From: Candidatus Gallimonas gallistercoris
GTDB taxonomy: Bacteria > Bacillota > Clostridia > Christensenellales > Borkfalkiaceae
Length of the DNA: 33,909 nucleotides
Direction: 5' to 3'
Assembly: GCA_019117085.1 (NCBI GenBank)
Contig: DXAJ01000050.1
Span: forward strand, 1 to 33,909
Shown: piece by piece, positions 15,989 through 23,775 of the stretch
Layout: each line of letters opens with the position of its first letter
Numbering within the stretch: position 1 is the stretch's first letter
The notes under the pieces: generated by a model
What the model saw: the letters and a program-made list of their open reading frames with translations, nothing else
Told to the model about the DNA's origin: nothing
Databases searched by the model: none
Position numbers and translations under genes: made by a program

Positions 15989-15997
15989 GCGATATTC

Positions 15998-16029
15998 GCA
16001 CATTTTCGCAAAAATCCGTGCCTTTTTTT
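15998..16029 (+). terminator. Plus-strand terminator-like hairpin
   Basis: GCAC-ATTTT (15998-16006) pairs with AAAAT-cc-GTGC (16011-16021) and is followed by CTTTTTTT on the plus strand. It would stop rightward transcription before it runs antisense into dapB. No plus-strand gene lies directly upstream. Confidence 0.4.
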
Positions 16030-16035
16030 AGGAGA

Positions 16036-16788
16036 TCACAGAACGCCTGCCAGCAGGTCGTTCATGTCATATTTTCCCGCAGGCTGAGATGTTAGCCACT
16101 CCGCCGCCCGCAGCGCACCCTCGGCAAATACCATGCGGCTGCGCGCCGAATGGGAGAGGGTGACGATCTCATCCTGCCCCGCGAACATGACTTCGTGTTC
16201 GCCGACGATGGTGCCGCCGCGCACGGCATGGATGCCGATCTCACGCTTTTCGCGCGCGCCGACGAGCCCGTGCCGTCCATAGACATTTTCCTTATTCCCG
16301 CCGAAGCCTTCGTTGACGCTCTTTGCAAGCATGAGCGCCGTCCCCGAAGGGGCGTCCTTTTTCATGTTGTGATGGCGTTCGACGATCTCGGCATCGAAAG
16401 CATCGCCGAGCACTTCCGCCGCCTTTTTGACGAGCATCTGCAAGAGGTTGACGCCGACGGAGAGATTGCCCGTCTGGAACACGGGGATGACGTTTGCAGC
16501 TTCCAAAATGAGCGCCTCGTCCTCGTCGGAGAACGCCGTGCCCGCAATGACGATGCCGATCTTGCGCGCCTTGCAGAAATCGAGCCGTTCCTTCACAGAG
16601 GAAGCGGGGGAGAAGTCGATGACAGCGTCCGCCTCTTCCTTCACTTCCGCAAAGCTTTGATAGACAGGGAAGGGCATGGGGGCGGGGGAGACGTCGACGC
16701 CCGCCGTCACCGTGACGCCACGCTCCGAACAGAGCTGCGCGACGTTCCTTCCCATCCTGCCGCATGCGCCGCAGAGGATGATCTTCAT
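16036..16788 (-). CDS. dapB: 4-hydroxy-tetrahydrodipicolinate reductase
   Basis: The 250-residue enzyme reduces 4-hydroxy-tetrahydrodipicolinate with NAD(P)H in the diaminopimelate/lysine pathway. The Rossmann motif GACGRMG is at residues 7-13, and the catalytic region ERHHNMKKDAPSGTAL contains the His pair and the Lys used for catalysis. The C-terminal part GEHEVMFAGQDEIVTLSHSA is typical. The start chosen is ATG at 16788, overlapping the dapA stop codon by four bases and preceded by GGAGGTGA. A longer frame reaching 16944 lies inside dapA and is rejected. It is the last gene of the asd-dapA-dapB operon. Confidence 0.96.
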   Translation of the reverse strand: MKIILCGACGRMGRNVAQLCSERGVTVTAGVDVSPAPMPFPVYQSFAEVKEEADAVIDFSPASSVKERLDFCKARKIGIVIAGTAFSDEDEALILEAANVIPVFQTGNLSVGVNLLQMLVKKAAEVLGDAFDAEIVERHHNMKKDAPSGTALMLAKSVNEGFGGNKENVYGRHGLVGAREKREIGIHAVRGGTIVGEHEVMFAGQDEIVTLSHSARSRMVFAEGALRAAEWLTSQPAGKYDMNDLLAGVL

Positions 16789-17675
16789 GCCTTCACCTCC
16801 AGCCCGAACTCTTTCATGGCGTTCAGAAGCACGGCGCGGTGAGCCTCCTCGATCTCCGAAAGGGGAGCGCGGGGAATGCCCGCACGGAAGCCGAGCGCGT
16901 TCATGCCCGCCTTGGCGGGAATGGGGTTGACCTCGATGAAGCATGCCTTGGAAAGTGGGATGAGCTTATCGTTGCATTCGTTGGCGCGTTTCAGATCGCC
17001 TGCAAAGACGGCGTCGCACAGTTCCTTGACGCCTGCGGGAGCGATGTTGGAGACGACGGAGATGACCGCAGTTCCCCCCGCCGCCAGGATGGGCATATTG
17101 AGGGCGTCTTCGCCCGAATAGAGGTCGCACTTGCCGCGGATGAGGCGCGCCGTTTCCAGCACCTGCGCCATATTCCCGCTCGCTTCCTTGATGCCCGCAA
17201 TGTTGGGGATCTCGGCGATCTTCGCCATCGTTTCGGGCAGGATATTGACGCCCGTGCGGCCGGGCACATTGTAGCAGATGACGGGGAGCTTCGTCGCCTC
17301 CGCAATGGCCTTATAGTAGGCGACAAGGCCGTTCTGCGTGCACTTGTTATAGTAGGGCGTGACGGCGAGGATGCCGTCCGCTCCCAGCTTTTCGGCGCGG
17401 ATGGTGCCTTCGACCGCCTTCTGCGTGTTGTTGCTGCCCGTGCCGATGACGATCTTGACGCGGCCCGCCGCCTTTTTGACGGCATAGCGGATGAGCGCTT
17501 CCTTCTCTTCTTCGGTCATGGTGGCGGGCTCGCCCGTCGTGCCGAGCACGATGAGAGCGTGCGTTCCGCCCGCGATCTGGTATTCCATCATCTCGCCGAA
17601 CGCTTCGAGATCGACGCCGTTCTCGTTGAACGGGGTGATCATCGCCGTTGCAGACCCTCTCAAAAATCCGGTCAT
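16785..17675 (-). CDS. dapA: 4-hydroxy-tetrahydrodipicolinate synthase
   Basis: The 296-residue enzyme condenses pyruvate with aspartate semialdehyde, the first committed step of diaminopimelate and lysine synthesis. Schiff-base Lys163 lies in AGIKEASGN, catalytic Tyr135 in VICYNVPGRTG, and the Thr46-Thr47 pair in LGTTGEP; Tyr108-Tyr109 (TPYYNK) complete the family pattern. The length is normal. The ribosome site AGGGAGG is a few bases before the ATG. asd lies 34 bp upstream, and dapB overlaps it downstream. Feedback inhibition by lysine, common for the family, cannot be judged from sequence alone. Confidence 0.97.
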   Translation of the reverse strand: MTGFLRGSATAMITPFNENGVDLEAFGEMMEYQIAGGTHALIVLGTTGEPATMTEEEKEALIRYAVKKAAGRVKIVIGTGSNNTQKAVEGTIRAEKLGADGILAVTPYYNKCTQNGLVAYYKAIAEATKLPVICYNVPGRTGVNILPETMAKIAEIPNIAGIKEASGNMAQVLETARLIRGKCDLYSGEDALNMPILAAGGTAVISVVSNIAPAGVKELCDAVFAGDLKRANECNDKLIPLSKACFIEVNPIPAKAGMNALGFRAGIPRAPLSEIEEAHRAVLLNAMKEFGLEVKA

Positions 17676-17709
17676 GGTATCCTCCCTATTTCTCGCCGTT
17701 CAAGGCGTC

Positions 17710-18795
17710 TCAGTCAAAATAACCCTTTGCCGCAAGCAGCTCTGCAAGCAGCACCGCGCCGCCCGCCGCACCGCGCAGCGTGTTGTGGGAAAGCCCCACA
17801 AAGCGGTAATCAAACAGCGCATCCTCTCTCAGTCTGCCCGCGCTCACCGCCATGCCGTTTTCCAGCATCCTGTCGAGCTTGGGCTGCGGGCGGTTGTCTT
17901 CCTCGAAGTAGTGGAGGAACTGCTTGGGCGCAGAGGGAAGAGCAAGCTCCTGCGGCTCTCCTTCAAAGTCTGCCCACGCCTTGAATATCTCTTCCTTCGT
18001 GGGCTTGTTTGCGAACTTCACGAATACCGCCGCCGTGTGGCCGTCCGAAACGGGCACGCGCAGGCACTGCGCCGTGATGACGGGCCCCGCTGCAGGAACG
18101 ATCGCGTCGCCTTCGATGCCGCCCCAGATCTTGAGGGGCTCCTGTTCGCTCTTTTCCTCTTCGCCGCCGATGTAGGGGATGACGTTATCGACGATCTCGG
18201 GCATCGTTTCGAACGTCTTGCCGGCTCCCGAGATCGCCTGATAGGTGCAGACGGCGCAGCTCTCGATGCCGAACTTCTTCAAAGGATGAAGAAGGGGGAC
18301 ATAGGACTGCAAAGAACAGTTGCTCTTGACGGCGATAAAGCCGCGCTTGGTCCCGAGGCGCTTTCTCTGCGCAGGAATGATCCCGAGATGTTCGGGGTTG
18401 ACTTCGGGGATGATCATGGGAACGTCGGGCGTGAAACGGTGCGCCGAATTGTTGGAGACGACGGGGATCTCGAGCTTTGCATACGTTTCCTCGAGGGCGC
18501 GGATCTCTTCCTTCTTCATATCGACGGCGCAGAACACGAAATCGACCTTTCCGACAAGGCTCTTTGCATCCGCCGTTGCGTCGAGGACGACCATCTCCTT
18601 CGCATAGGCGGGGATGGGGCGGGTCATCGCCCATTTATGGCCGACCGCTTCTTCATAGGTCTTTCCCGCGGAGCGCGCGCTCGCGAGCAGGGCGACGGGG
18701 GTGAACCAGGGATGGCCTTCGAGCAGCGTCACGAAGCGCTGACCGACCATTCCCGTAGCGCCGACGACGGCGACACGATAGTGTAAATTCTGCAT
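17710..18795 (-). CDS. asd: Aspartate-semialdehyde dehydrogenase (archaeal/fungal-type subfamily)
   Basis: The 361-residue enzyme makes aspartate semialdehyde from aspartyl phosphate with NADPH, feeding the dapA reaction and threonine/methionine synthesis. The nucleotide motif GATGMVGQ is at residues 12-19 and the active-site Cys160 lies in KSNCSLQ; EVNPEH and GHTAAVFV supply further conserved residues. Length and the SNCS context fit the subfamily first known from archaea and fungi rather than the enterobacterial form. The start is the ATG at 18795 behind AAGGAG. The frame continues upstream to 19005, but that stretch is the lysine riboswitch. It leads the operon asd-dapA-dapB. Confidence 0.94.
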   Translation of the reverse strand: MQNLHYRVAVVGATGMVGQRFVTLLEGHPWFTPVALLASARSAGKTYEEAVGHKWAMTRPIPAYAKEMVVLDATADAKSLVGKVDFVFCAVDMKKEEIRALEETYAKLEIPVVSNNSAHRFTPDVPMIIPEVNPEHLGIIPAQRKRLGTKRGFIAVKSNCSLQSYVPLLHPLKKFGIESCAVCTYQAISGAGKTFETMPEIVDNVIPYIGGEEEKSEQEPLKIWGGIEGDAIVPAAGPVITAQCLRVPVSDGHTAAVFVKFANKPTKEEIFKAWADFEGEPQELALPSAPKQFLHYFEEDNRPQPKLDRMLENGMAVSAGRLREDALFDYRFVGLSHNTLRGAAGGAVLLAELLAAKGYFD

Positions 18796-18824
18796 GGATG
18801 AACTCCTTCTATAAAATGCTTGAA

Positions 18825-18852
18825 AACAAAAAGACGGTGAACGATCACCGCC
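18825..18852 (-). terminator. Riboswitch-controlled terminator before asd
   Basis: On the minus strand GGCGGTGA pairs with TCACCGTC around TCGT and is followed by TTTTTGTTTT. It lies between the lysine aptamer and the asd ribosome site, where the expression platform is expected. Confidence 0.88.
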
Positions 18853-18891
18853 TTGCTCTTTTTTCTCGTCCCTTCGAAAAGTTCCGAAGTC

Positions 18892-19065
18892 CGCCGAAAG
18901 CGCATCACCGCGGTGACAGTAATAAGGGTATTCTCCCTTATTCCCAACGCACGGCAAGAGGATGCGCATGCGTTTCGGCGGCGATACCCTTTCCTGTTCC
19001 TTCATGGGGAAACCTCTTTTTCCCTCGGGAAGAGTACTCTTGTTCGTCCGCTCCTCTGTTCAGCG
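18892..19065 (-). promoter_or_regulatory. Lysine riboswitch (L-box) aptamer
   Basis: On the minus strand the leader of asd follows the lysine aptamer closely. P1 is CGCTGAA/TTCGGCG (19059-19065 with 18892-18898). AGAGGAGCGGACGAACAAG with AGAGTA matches the P2/loop-E segment. GGAAAGGGTATCGCCGCCG, then TTGCCGTGCGTTGGG, match the core. P4 is AATAAGG/CCTTATT, and the segment ACTGTCACC-GCGGTGA forms P5. It precedes a terminator and a lysine-synthesis operon. When lysine binds, transcription should stop before asd. The core GCCGCCGAA has a few extra bases compared with the usual GCCGAAG. Confidence 0.92.
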
Positions 19066-19070
19066 ACTCT

Positions 19071-19099
19071 ATTTTAACATATGCCATGTGAAAAGTCAA
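19071..19099 (-). promoter_or_regulatory. Sigma-A promoter of the lysine operon
   Basis: On the minus strand TTGACT (19094-19099) and TAAAAT (19071-19076) are 17 bp apart with an extended TGT. Transcription should begin right at the 5' edge of the riboswitch P1 stem. Confidence 0.88.
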
Positions 19100-19118
19100 A
19101 GAATTTCCCTCGGAACAG

Positions 19119-19147
19119 TTGAAATATTTTCCGTTTCGTGTTAAAAT
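19119..19147 (+). promoter_or_regulatory. Sigma-A promoter of the membrane protein-hslO operon
   Basis: TTGAAA (19119-19124) and TAAAAT (19142-19147) are 17 bp apart, again with an extended TGT. It is back to back with the lysine-operon promoter; the two -35 boxes are only 19 bp apart. Confidence 0.85.
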
Positions 19148-19203
19148 ACTCTCATCGGGTCGTCCCGTCTCATTGAATTTTGCACACATCTTAGGAGAAA
19201 CAT

Positions 19204-20505
19204 ATGGCAGACAGAGAACGCAAGGGCCTTGTTGCCCGTTGGCTGGAAGGCAAGGAACGCAGCGAAGATTACGCGCGCAGTACGCTTCCTTCCAACCGCT
19301 GGCAGCTCTTTTGGGATATCATGAAAGGGAGATTCGGAAGATTGATGCTCGTCAATCTTCTGACTCTTATCACCTTCGTGCCTCTCATCCTCGTATATTT
19401 CTGGCGCTATATGGTGACCGCGGCGCAGGATCTTATCGGTCCGTACGGTTCCGGTCTCGGCGTAGGGTATCCGGTGATCCCCAACGTCGTGGGCGTTGCC
19501 GAACGGGCGGCACTGCAAAACGATCTTCTCTTTTTTGCCCTTTTCATCGTCGCGGGGCTCATCGCCGCCGTCGGCATCTCGGGCGGGATGTATATCATCC
19601 GCAACCTCATCTGGACGGAGGGCATCTTCGTCGCCAATGACTTCGTGCGGGGGATCCGCCGCAACTATTGGAACGTGTTCGAAGCTGTCCTTCTGTTCAC
19701 GATCACGCTTTTCGTCGCACAGACGATGGGCAATCTTGCCGATTACCTTATCGTTTTGGATATCGCTCCCGGCTGGATGCTCGCCTCCAAGATCATCGGC
19801 TATGTGCTCGTCGCGCTCATGGGGCTCATCTCGCTCTGGATGATCTCGCTCGGGATCAACTACAAACAAGGGCCCTGGGCGCTCTTCCGCAACGCCGTCG
19901 TCATGACGGTCGGAACGCTCCCGCAGACGGTGTTTTTCGCAGTGCTCGCGCTCATTCCCGTCGGGCTGCTCTTTACGGGCATCAGCTTCCTCGTCGTGAT
20001 CGCGGTCATCGTGATGCTGCTCTTCGGCCTTTCCTACGTCATGCTCGTATGGATGGACTATTCGCAGTGGGCATTCGATAAATTTATCAACCCCAATCTC
20101 GGCGTCAAGACGGGCAGAGGCCTTTACAGCCGTACCCCGCAGGAAGACAAGATCGGCGGCAATGCGTCCGCAGGGGAGAGCTCCGCCGCGATGCAGGAGT
20201 ATCGCCGCATGATCCTCGCGCAGGGCAAGAGCAAACTCGTCAGCCGTCCCATCAAGCCGCTCGACGACGGGCTCGAAGTCTATCAGCTGCCCGATTCCTT
20301 CTCGCGCGACGATCTGCGCCGCCTCAAAGAGAGCAAAGACGCCATCGACGAAGACGTCAAAGCCTACGAAGAAGAGCATAAGGACGACGAGCAGTACGTC
20401 GAATACAACAAGCAGTTCGACGAACTCGAACGCGCGCTCGAGGGCGACGGAGACAAGAAAAAGAAGAAGCTCAAAAAAGCGCCCAAAATGCTCAACAAGC
20501 GTTGA
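19204..20505 (+). CDS. Multi-pass membrane protein of unknown function with charged C-terminal tail
   Basis: I do not recognise a firmly named family. The 433-residue protein starts with a soluble, basic stretch, then has about five or six hydrophobic segments between residues 45 and 290 (for example FGRLMLVNLLTLITFVPLIL, LLFFALFIVAGLIAAVGISG and FFAVLALIPVGLLF). The GMYIIRNLIWTEGIFVANDFVRGIRRNYWN loop recalls YesL/DUF624-like membrane proteins, at low certainty. The last 140 residues are soluble and highly charged, ending with a Lys-rich stretch. The start ATG follows TTAGGAG. It is the first gene of a five-gene operon with hslO and two repeat proteins. Confidence 0.75.
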   Translation: MADRERKGLVARWLEGKERSEDYARSTLPSNRWQLFWDIMKGRFGRLMLVNLLTLITFVPLILVYFWRYMVTAAQDLIGPYGSGLGVGYPVIPNVVGVAERAALQNDLLFFALFIVAGLIAAVGISGGMYIIRNLIWTEGIFVANDFVRGIRRNYWNVFEAVLLFTITLFVAQTMGNLADYLIVLDIAPGWMLASKIIGYVLVALMGLISLWMISLGINYKQGPWALFRNAVVMTVGTLPQTVFFAVLALIPVGLLFTGISFLVVIAVIVMLLFGLSYVMLVWMDYSQWAFDKFINPNLGVKTGRGLYSRTPQEDKIGGNASAGESSAAMQEYRRMILAQGKSKLVSRPIKPLDDGLEVYQLPDSFSRDDLRRLKESKDAIDEDVKAYEEEHKDDEQYVEYNKQFDELERALEGDGDKKKKKLKKAPKMLNKR

Positions 20506-20513
20506 GGTACGCC

Positions 20514-21245
20514 ATGAAGGAAGCTTACGGTCCGCTCGCCGAGTGGTTCGAATACTTGAATGACGACTGCGACTATGCTTCATGGTCGCAGTATTTTATT
20601 GACGGGCTCTCGTCGCTCGGCGCAGGCCTCTGCGGGCTGGAGCTAGGCTGCGGGAGCGGCGCTTTCTGCCGCGCTCTCACGCGGGCGGGATACCATATGG
20701 AAGGCGCGGATCTCTCCGCCGCCATGCTCACCAAGGCAGACCGGCTCGCGCGGGAAGAAGGGCTCCGTATCCCGTTCTTCCTGGCAGACGCCTCCGCGCT
20801 GAAAGCCCCGAAACAGTACGACTTCATACTCTCGCCCAACGACTGCTTCAATTATATCCCGCAAAAAAAGCTGCCCGCCGCCTTTGCCCGCGTCGCCAAA
20901 GCGCTCAAAAAGGGAGGCATCTTTTGGTTCGACGTAAGTTCCTCATACAAATTGCACCATAAAGTTGCAGATAATATCTCTGCGGACGACCGCGAGGACG
21001 TGACCTATCTCTCCTTCAATTCCCTTGCAAAAGACAGGGTAGAGATGGACGTCACGCTCTTCGTCAAACGAAAAGACGGAGCGTTCGACCGCTTTGACGA
21101 ACACCACACCCAATATATCCATGAAGAGGAGGATCTGTCGGCTGCGCTTTCGGGCGCAGGCTTTTCCCTCATCCGCGCCGAAGGTCATCTCGGCGAGCAC
21201 AAAGAGGGGAGCGACCGATTAAATTTTATATGCCGAAAGAAATAA
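20514..21245 (+). CDS. Class I SAM-dependent methyltransferase
   Basis: The 243-residue protein has the Rossmann-type methyltransferase fold. Motif I LELGCGSGAF is at about residues 42-51, the acidic residue of motif II is in MEGADLSAAML, and FLADASAL and FILSPNDCFNYIP fit the post-motif regions. The N-terminus YGPLAEWFEYLNDDCDY is the cap typical of this subgroup of small-molecule methyltransferases. The target is unknown. ATG at 20514 has GAGG upstream at normal distance; a TTG at 20502 overlapping the previous stop codon is possible but less likely. Its last 16 bases overlap hslO. Confidence 0.85.
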   Translation: MKEAYGPLAEWFEYLNDDCDYASWSQYFIDGLSSLGAGLCGLELGCGSGAFCRALTRAGYHMEGADLSAAMLTKADRLAREEGLRIPFFLADASALKAPKQYDFILSPNDCFNYIPQKKLPAAFARVAKALKKGGIFWFDVSSSYKLHHKVADNISADDREDVTYLSFNSLAKDRVEMDVTLFVKRKDGAFDRFDEHHTQYIHEEEDLSAALSGAGFSLIRAEGHLGEHKEGSDRLNFICRKK

Positions 21246-22105
21246 GCACCATCTGCCGCGGGATCGCCTGGGGCGATATTTCCCTCGCCGTTCTCGATAC
21301 GACGGCGCTCGTCAACGAAGCGATCCGCCGTCATCGGCTCTCGCCCGTTGCGGCGGCGGCACTCGGACGCACCTTCACGGCGGCGGCGTACCTTTGCAGC
21401 TGGCTCAAATCGGAGGAGAGCACGCTCTCCGTTTCCGTTGCGGGAGGCGGCCCCGGCGGCAAGATCTCCGTCTCGGGCGACGGAGCGCTGCGCATGCGCG
21501 GTTTTATCGAACATCCCGACGTTGTCCTTCCGCCAAGAGCGGACGGGAAACTGGATGTGGGCGGCTTGGTCGGGCGGAACGGCACGCTCACCGTCGTGCG
21601 GGATGACGGCGAAAAATTCCCCTTCGTGGGCACGAGCCCGCTCGTCTCGGGGGAGATCGCAGAGGACTTTTCCTCCTATTTTTATTACAGCGAACAACGG
21701 CCGACCGCCATCGCATTGGGCGTACGCATCGGGAAAGAGGGGACCTGCCTCGGCGCGGGCGGCGTCTTTTTGCAGCCCTTCCCGGGCGCGCAGGAGGAAC
21801 ACATCATCCGCGCGGAGGAAGAGATCAAAAAATACGCTTCGATCTCCCGCATCATCCAAGAAGAGGGGATAAGTTCCATCCTTGCGCGCTTCGAAGCGGA
21901 GACGGAGAGCGAACGGCCCATCCGCTTTTGCTGCTCCTGCTCGCGCGAAAAGGCTGCGCGCGCCGTACTCTCGCTCGGAAAAGAGGAGGCGGAACGCATC
22001 GCAAGAGAGGACGGCGGGATCGCCGTCCATTGCCACGAATGCAACACCGATCACCGCTTTTCGCCCGAAGAGATCGAAAAGCTGTTTGACGGGGAGGTAA
22101 TATGA
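21230..22105 (+). CDS. hslO: Redox-regulated chaperone Hsp33
   Basis: The 291-residue protein is Hsp33, a holdase chaperone switched on when oxidants remove its zinc and form disulfides. The redox switch is complete: Cys235-Ser-Cys237 and Cys268-x2-Cys271, a CXC-X30-CXXC arrangement. A further Cys234 lies next to the first pair. The N-terminal domain has ALVNEAIRRHRLSPVAAAALGR and GGGPGGKISVSGDGALRMRG, both typical. The start overlaps the methyltransferase gene by 16 bases and its stop overlaps the TPR gene by four (ATGA), so the genes are produced together. The product adds to the protein-repair functions of the region. Confidence 0.96.
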   Translation: MPKEISTICRGIAWGDISLAVLDTTALVNEAIRRHRLSPVAAAALGRTFTAAAYLCSWLKSEESTLSVSVAGGGPGGKISVSGDGALRMRGFIEHPDVVLPPRADGKLDVGGLVGRNGTLTVVRDDGEKFPFVGTSPLVSGEIAEDFSSYFYYSEQRPTAIALGVRIGKEGTCLGAGGVFLQPFPGAQEEHIIRAEEEIKKYASISRIIQEEGISSILARFEAETESERPIRFCCSCSREKAARAVLSLGKEEAERIAREDGGIAVHCHECNTDHRFSPEEIEKLFDGEVI

Positions 22106-23766
22106 GAAAGACAAAAGAAACGGACGACGGCATCCGCCGCTTAGATTTCAGCGACGAATTTTTGCTCGACAGCGCCGAAAAACGATACGAAGCGGGCGAC
22201 TACATGGGCACGCTCACCATGCTCAACAAGCGCGCGGGGATGTACCGCCCCTGTGCGGATGCCTCCGCACTCTATGCGGACGTCTATGAGGCATTCTCGC
22301 TGTGGATCCCCTGCGCAGACGCCTGGTTCCGCTTCCTCGACACCTGCAACGAAGCAGACTTCGGAGAAGGATACGAGGGGCTTTCGCTCGCCTTTGCCAA
22401 CATGGGAGACGCGCTTCGGGCAGAACTTTATTACCGCCGTTCCTTCGAAGTGTCGGGCGAAGTGCCGCCTTCCGATCTTGACGAAGAGGACTTTGTTCCC
22501 GAGCAGCGGCCGCAGCTCCGCCTCATCCATTCCGACGACGGCACGGTATCCGACCCCGACCTTCTTCGCCGCGGCGTGCTCTTTGTCAAATTGGGCGAAC
22601 TCGACAAGGCCAAAGAGGTGCTCTCCGAGATCGAACCGGGAAGCGAAGATTTCCCCTCGGCGTGCGGACTCATCGCCATGTGCAAACTTTTGACGGGCGA
22701 TACGGCAGGGGCGGCGGAAGAATGCGAGCGCATGCTCGAATACCATCCCGACAATATCCACGCGCTCACGACTTACTGTGCGGTGCTGGGCGCGCAGGAT
22801 CGGAAAGAAGAGGCCAAAGCGGTGGGCAGAAAGCTTGCCGCAATGGATTCCGACTCGGCGGAAGATCTCTACCGCATCGCAACCGCACTGTGCGAAACGG
22901 GGCTCGACAGTGAGGCATATGAAAAACTCACCAAACTCAAAGGCATGCAGCCGTATGACGACAGCATCCTTTGGTTCCATGCCGTCGCGGCGTTGCGTTC
23001 GGGCAGGAAGGAAGAGGCGATCTCCTCGCTGGAGACCCTTACCACGGTCTATCCCCGCAGAGTCATTGCAACGTTATACCTCGAACGTCTGCGCGGCGAC
23101 AAAGAGGTAACGATCTCTTATTTTTACCGTCTCCCGGAAGACACCTACAAGGAACTGACATCCTTCCTTCTCATGGCGGACGGCGTGGAGCCCGAGATGG
23201 CCGAACGCCTCGGCGGCGACAAAGAGATCGAAAACTACATCCGCCTTGCCTTCGATCAGCTGGAAGGGCGCGATCAAAAGCTTCAACAGCTTGCGGCAAG
23301 GGTAGCTGTAAAATGCCGCTGCGACGACGTTGTGCGCGAACTGCTGCTCGATTTCGAGGGAGACGAATTCATCAAGCTCTCCATGATGCGGGATCTCGTC
23401 CTGCGCAATGAAGACAATTCCTTCGGCGTCGTCATCTGCAATTTCTACCGCGAATTCTACACGCACAAGATGGAATTCGACGGCCGCCGTCCCGACCAAT
23501 TCATGGAAGCCTTTGCGGAAGTGTACTCCCGCTATTCCATCACGGCAGACGACAACGAAAGAAAGCTCCTCTATGCCGCGGAGGACGTCAACTACACGCT
23601 CGTCGACGCGGACGCCGAAGATCTGTTTGCAGAAAAAGATGCTTTGGCAGCCGCCATTTACCGCGAAGCACGCCTTACGGACGGCGAACACGGCATCGAG
23701 ACCATCGCGAACCTCTTCAATGCCAATGTGCATACCGTAAAAGAAATCTTGAACTTTCTGATCTAA
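22102..23766 (+). CDS. Tetratricopeptide-repeat protein of unknown function
   Basis: This 554-residue soluble protein is mostly alpha-helical, with several TPR-like units: AEKRYEAGDYMGTLTMLNKR near residue 20, YEGLSLAFANMGDALRAELYYRRSFE near 95, and LFVKLGELDKAKEVLSEIE near 160. Further helix pairs run through to about residue 340. The C-terminal 200 residues no longer show clear TPR signatures but stay helical, and the end, TVKEILNFLI, is short and hydrophobic. There is no signal peptide, membrane segment or enzyme motif. ATGA overlap with hslO implies coupling. The likely role is protein-protein interaction; no partner can be named. Confidence 0.75.
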   Translation: MRKTKETDDGIRRLDFSDEFLLDSAEKRYEAGDYMGTLTMLNKRAGMYRPCADASALYADVYEAFSLWIPCADAWFRFLDTCNEADFGEGYEGLSLAFANMGDALRAELYYRRSFEVSGEVPPSDLDEEDFVPEQRPQLRLIHSDDGTVSDPDLLRRGVLFVKLGELDKAKEVLSEIEPGSEDFPSACGLIAMCKLLTGDTAGAAEECERMLEYHPDNIHALTTYCAVLGAQDRKEEAKAVGRKLAAMDSDSAEDLYRIATALCETGLDSEAYEKLTKLKGMQPYDDSILWFHAVAALRSGRKEEAISSLETLTTVYPRRVIATLYLERLRGDKEVTISYFYRLPEDTYKELTSFLLMADGVEPEMAERLGGDKEIENYIRLAFDQLEGRDQKLQQLAARVAVKCRCDDVVRELLLDFEGDEFIKLSMMRDLVLRNEDNSFGVVICNFYREFYTHKMEFDGRRPDQFMEAFAEVYSRYSITADDNERKLLYAAEDVNYTLVDADAEDLFAEKDALAAAIYREARLTDGEHGIETIANLFNANVHTVKEILNFLI

Positions 23767-23775
23767 GGGGACGAT

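Noticed and set aside
16789-16944. A 52-codon N-terminal extension of dapB.
   Set aside because: It lies inside dapA, and the ATG at 16788 has GGAGGTGA and begins the Rossmann fold.
18796-19005. A 70-codon N-terminal extension of asd.
   Set aside because: The extension lies within the lysine riboswitch and terminator; the ATG at 18795 has a good ribosome site and aligns with the dehydrogenase N-terminus.
19141-20583. A 480-codon minus-strand frame opposite the membrane protein gene.
   Set aside because: The plus strand has clear membrane segments, promoter and ribosome site; the antisense product is His/Asp/Arg-rich and featureless.
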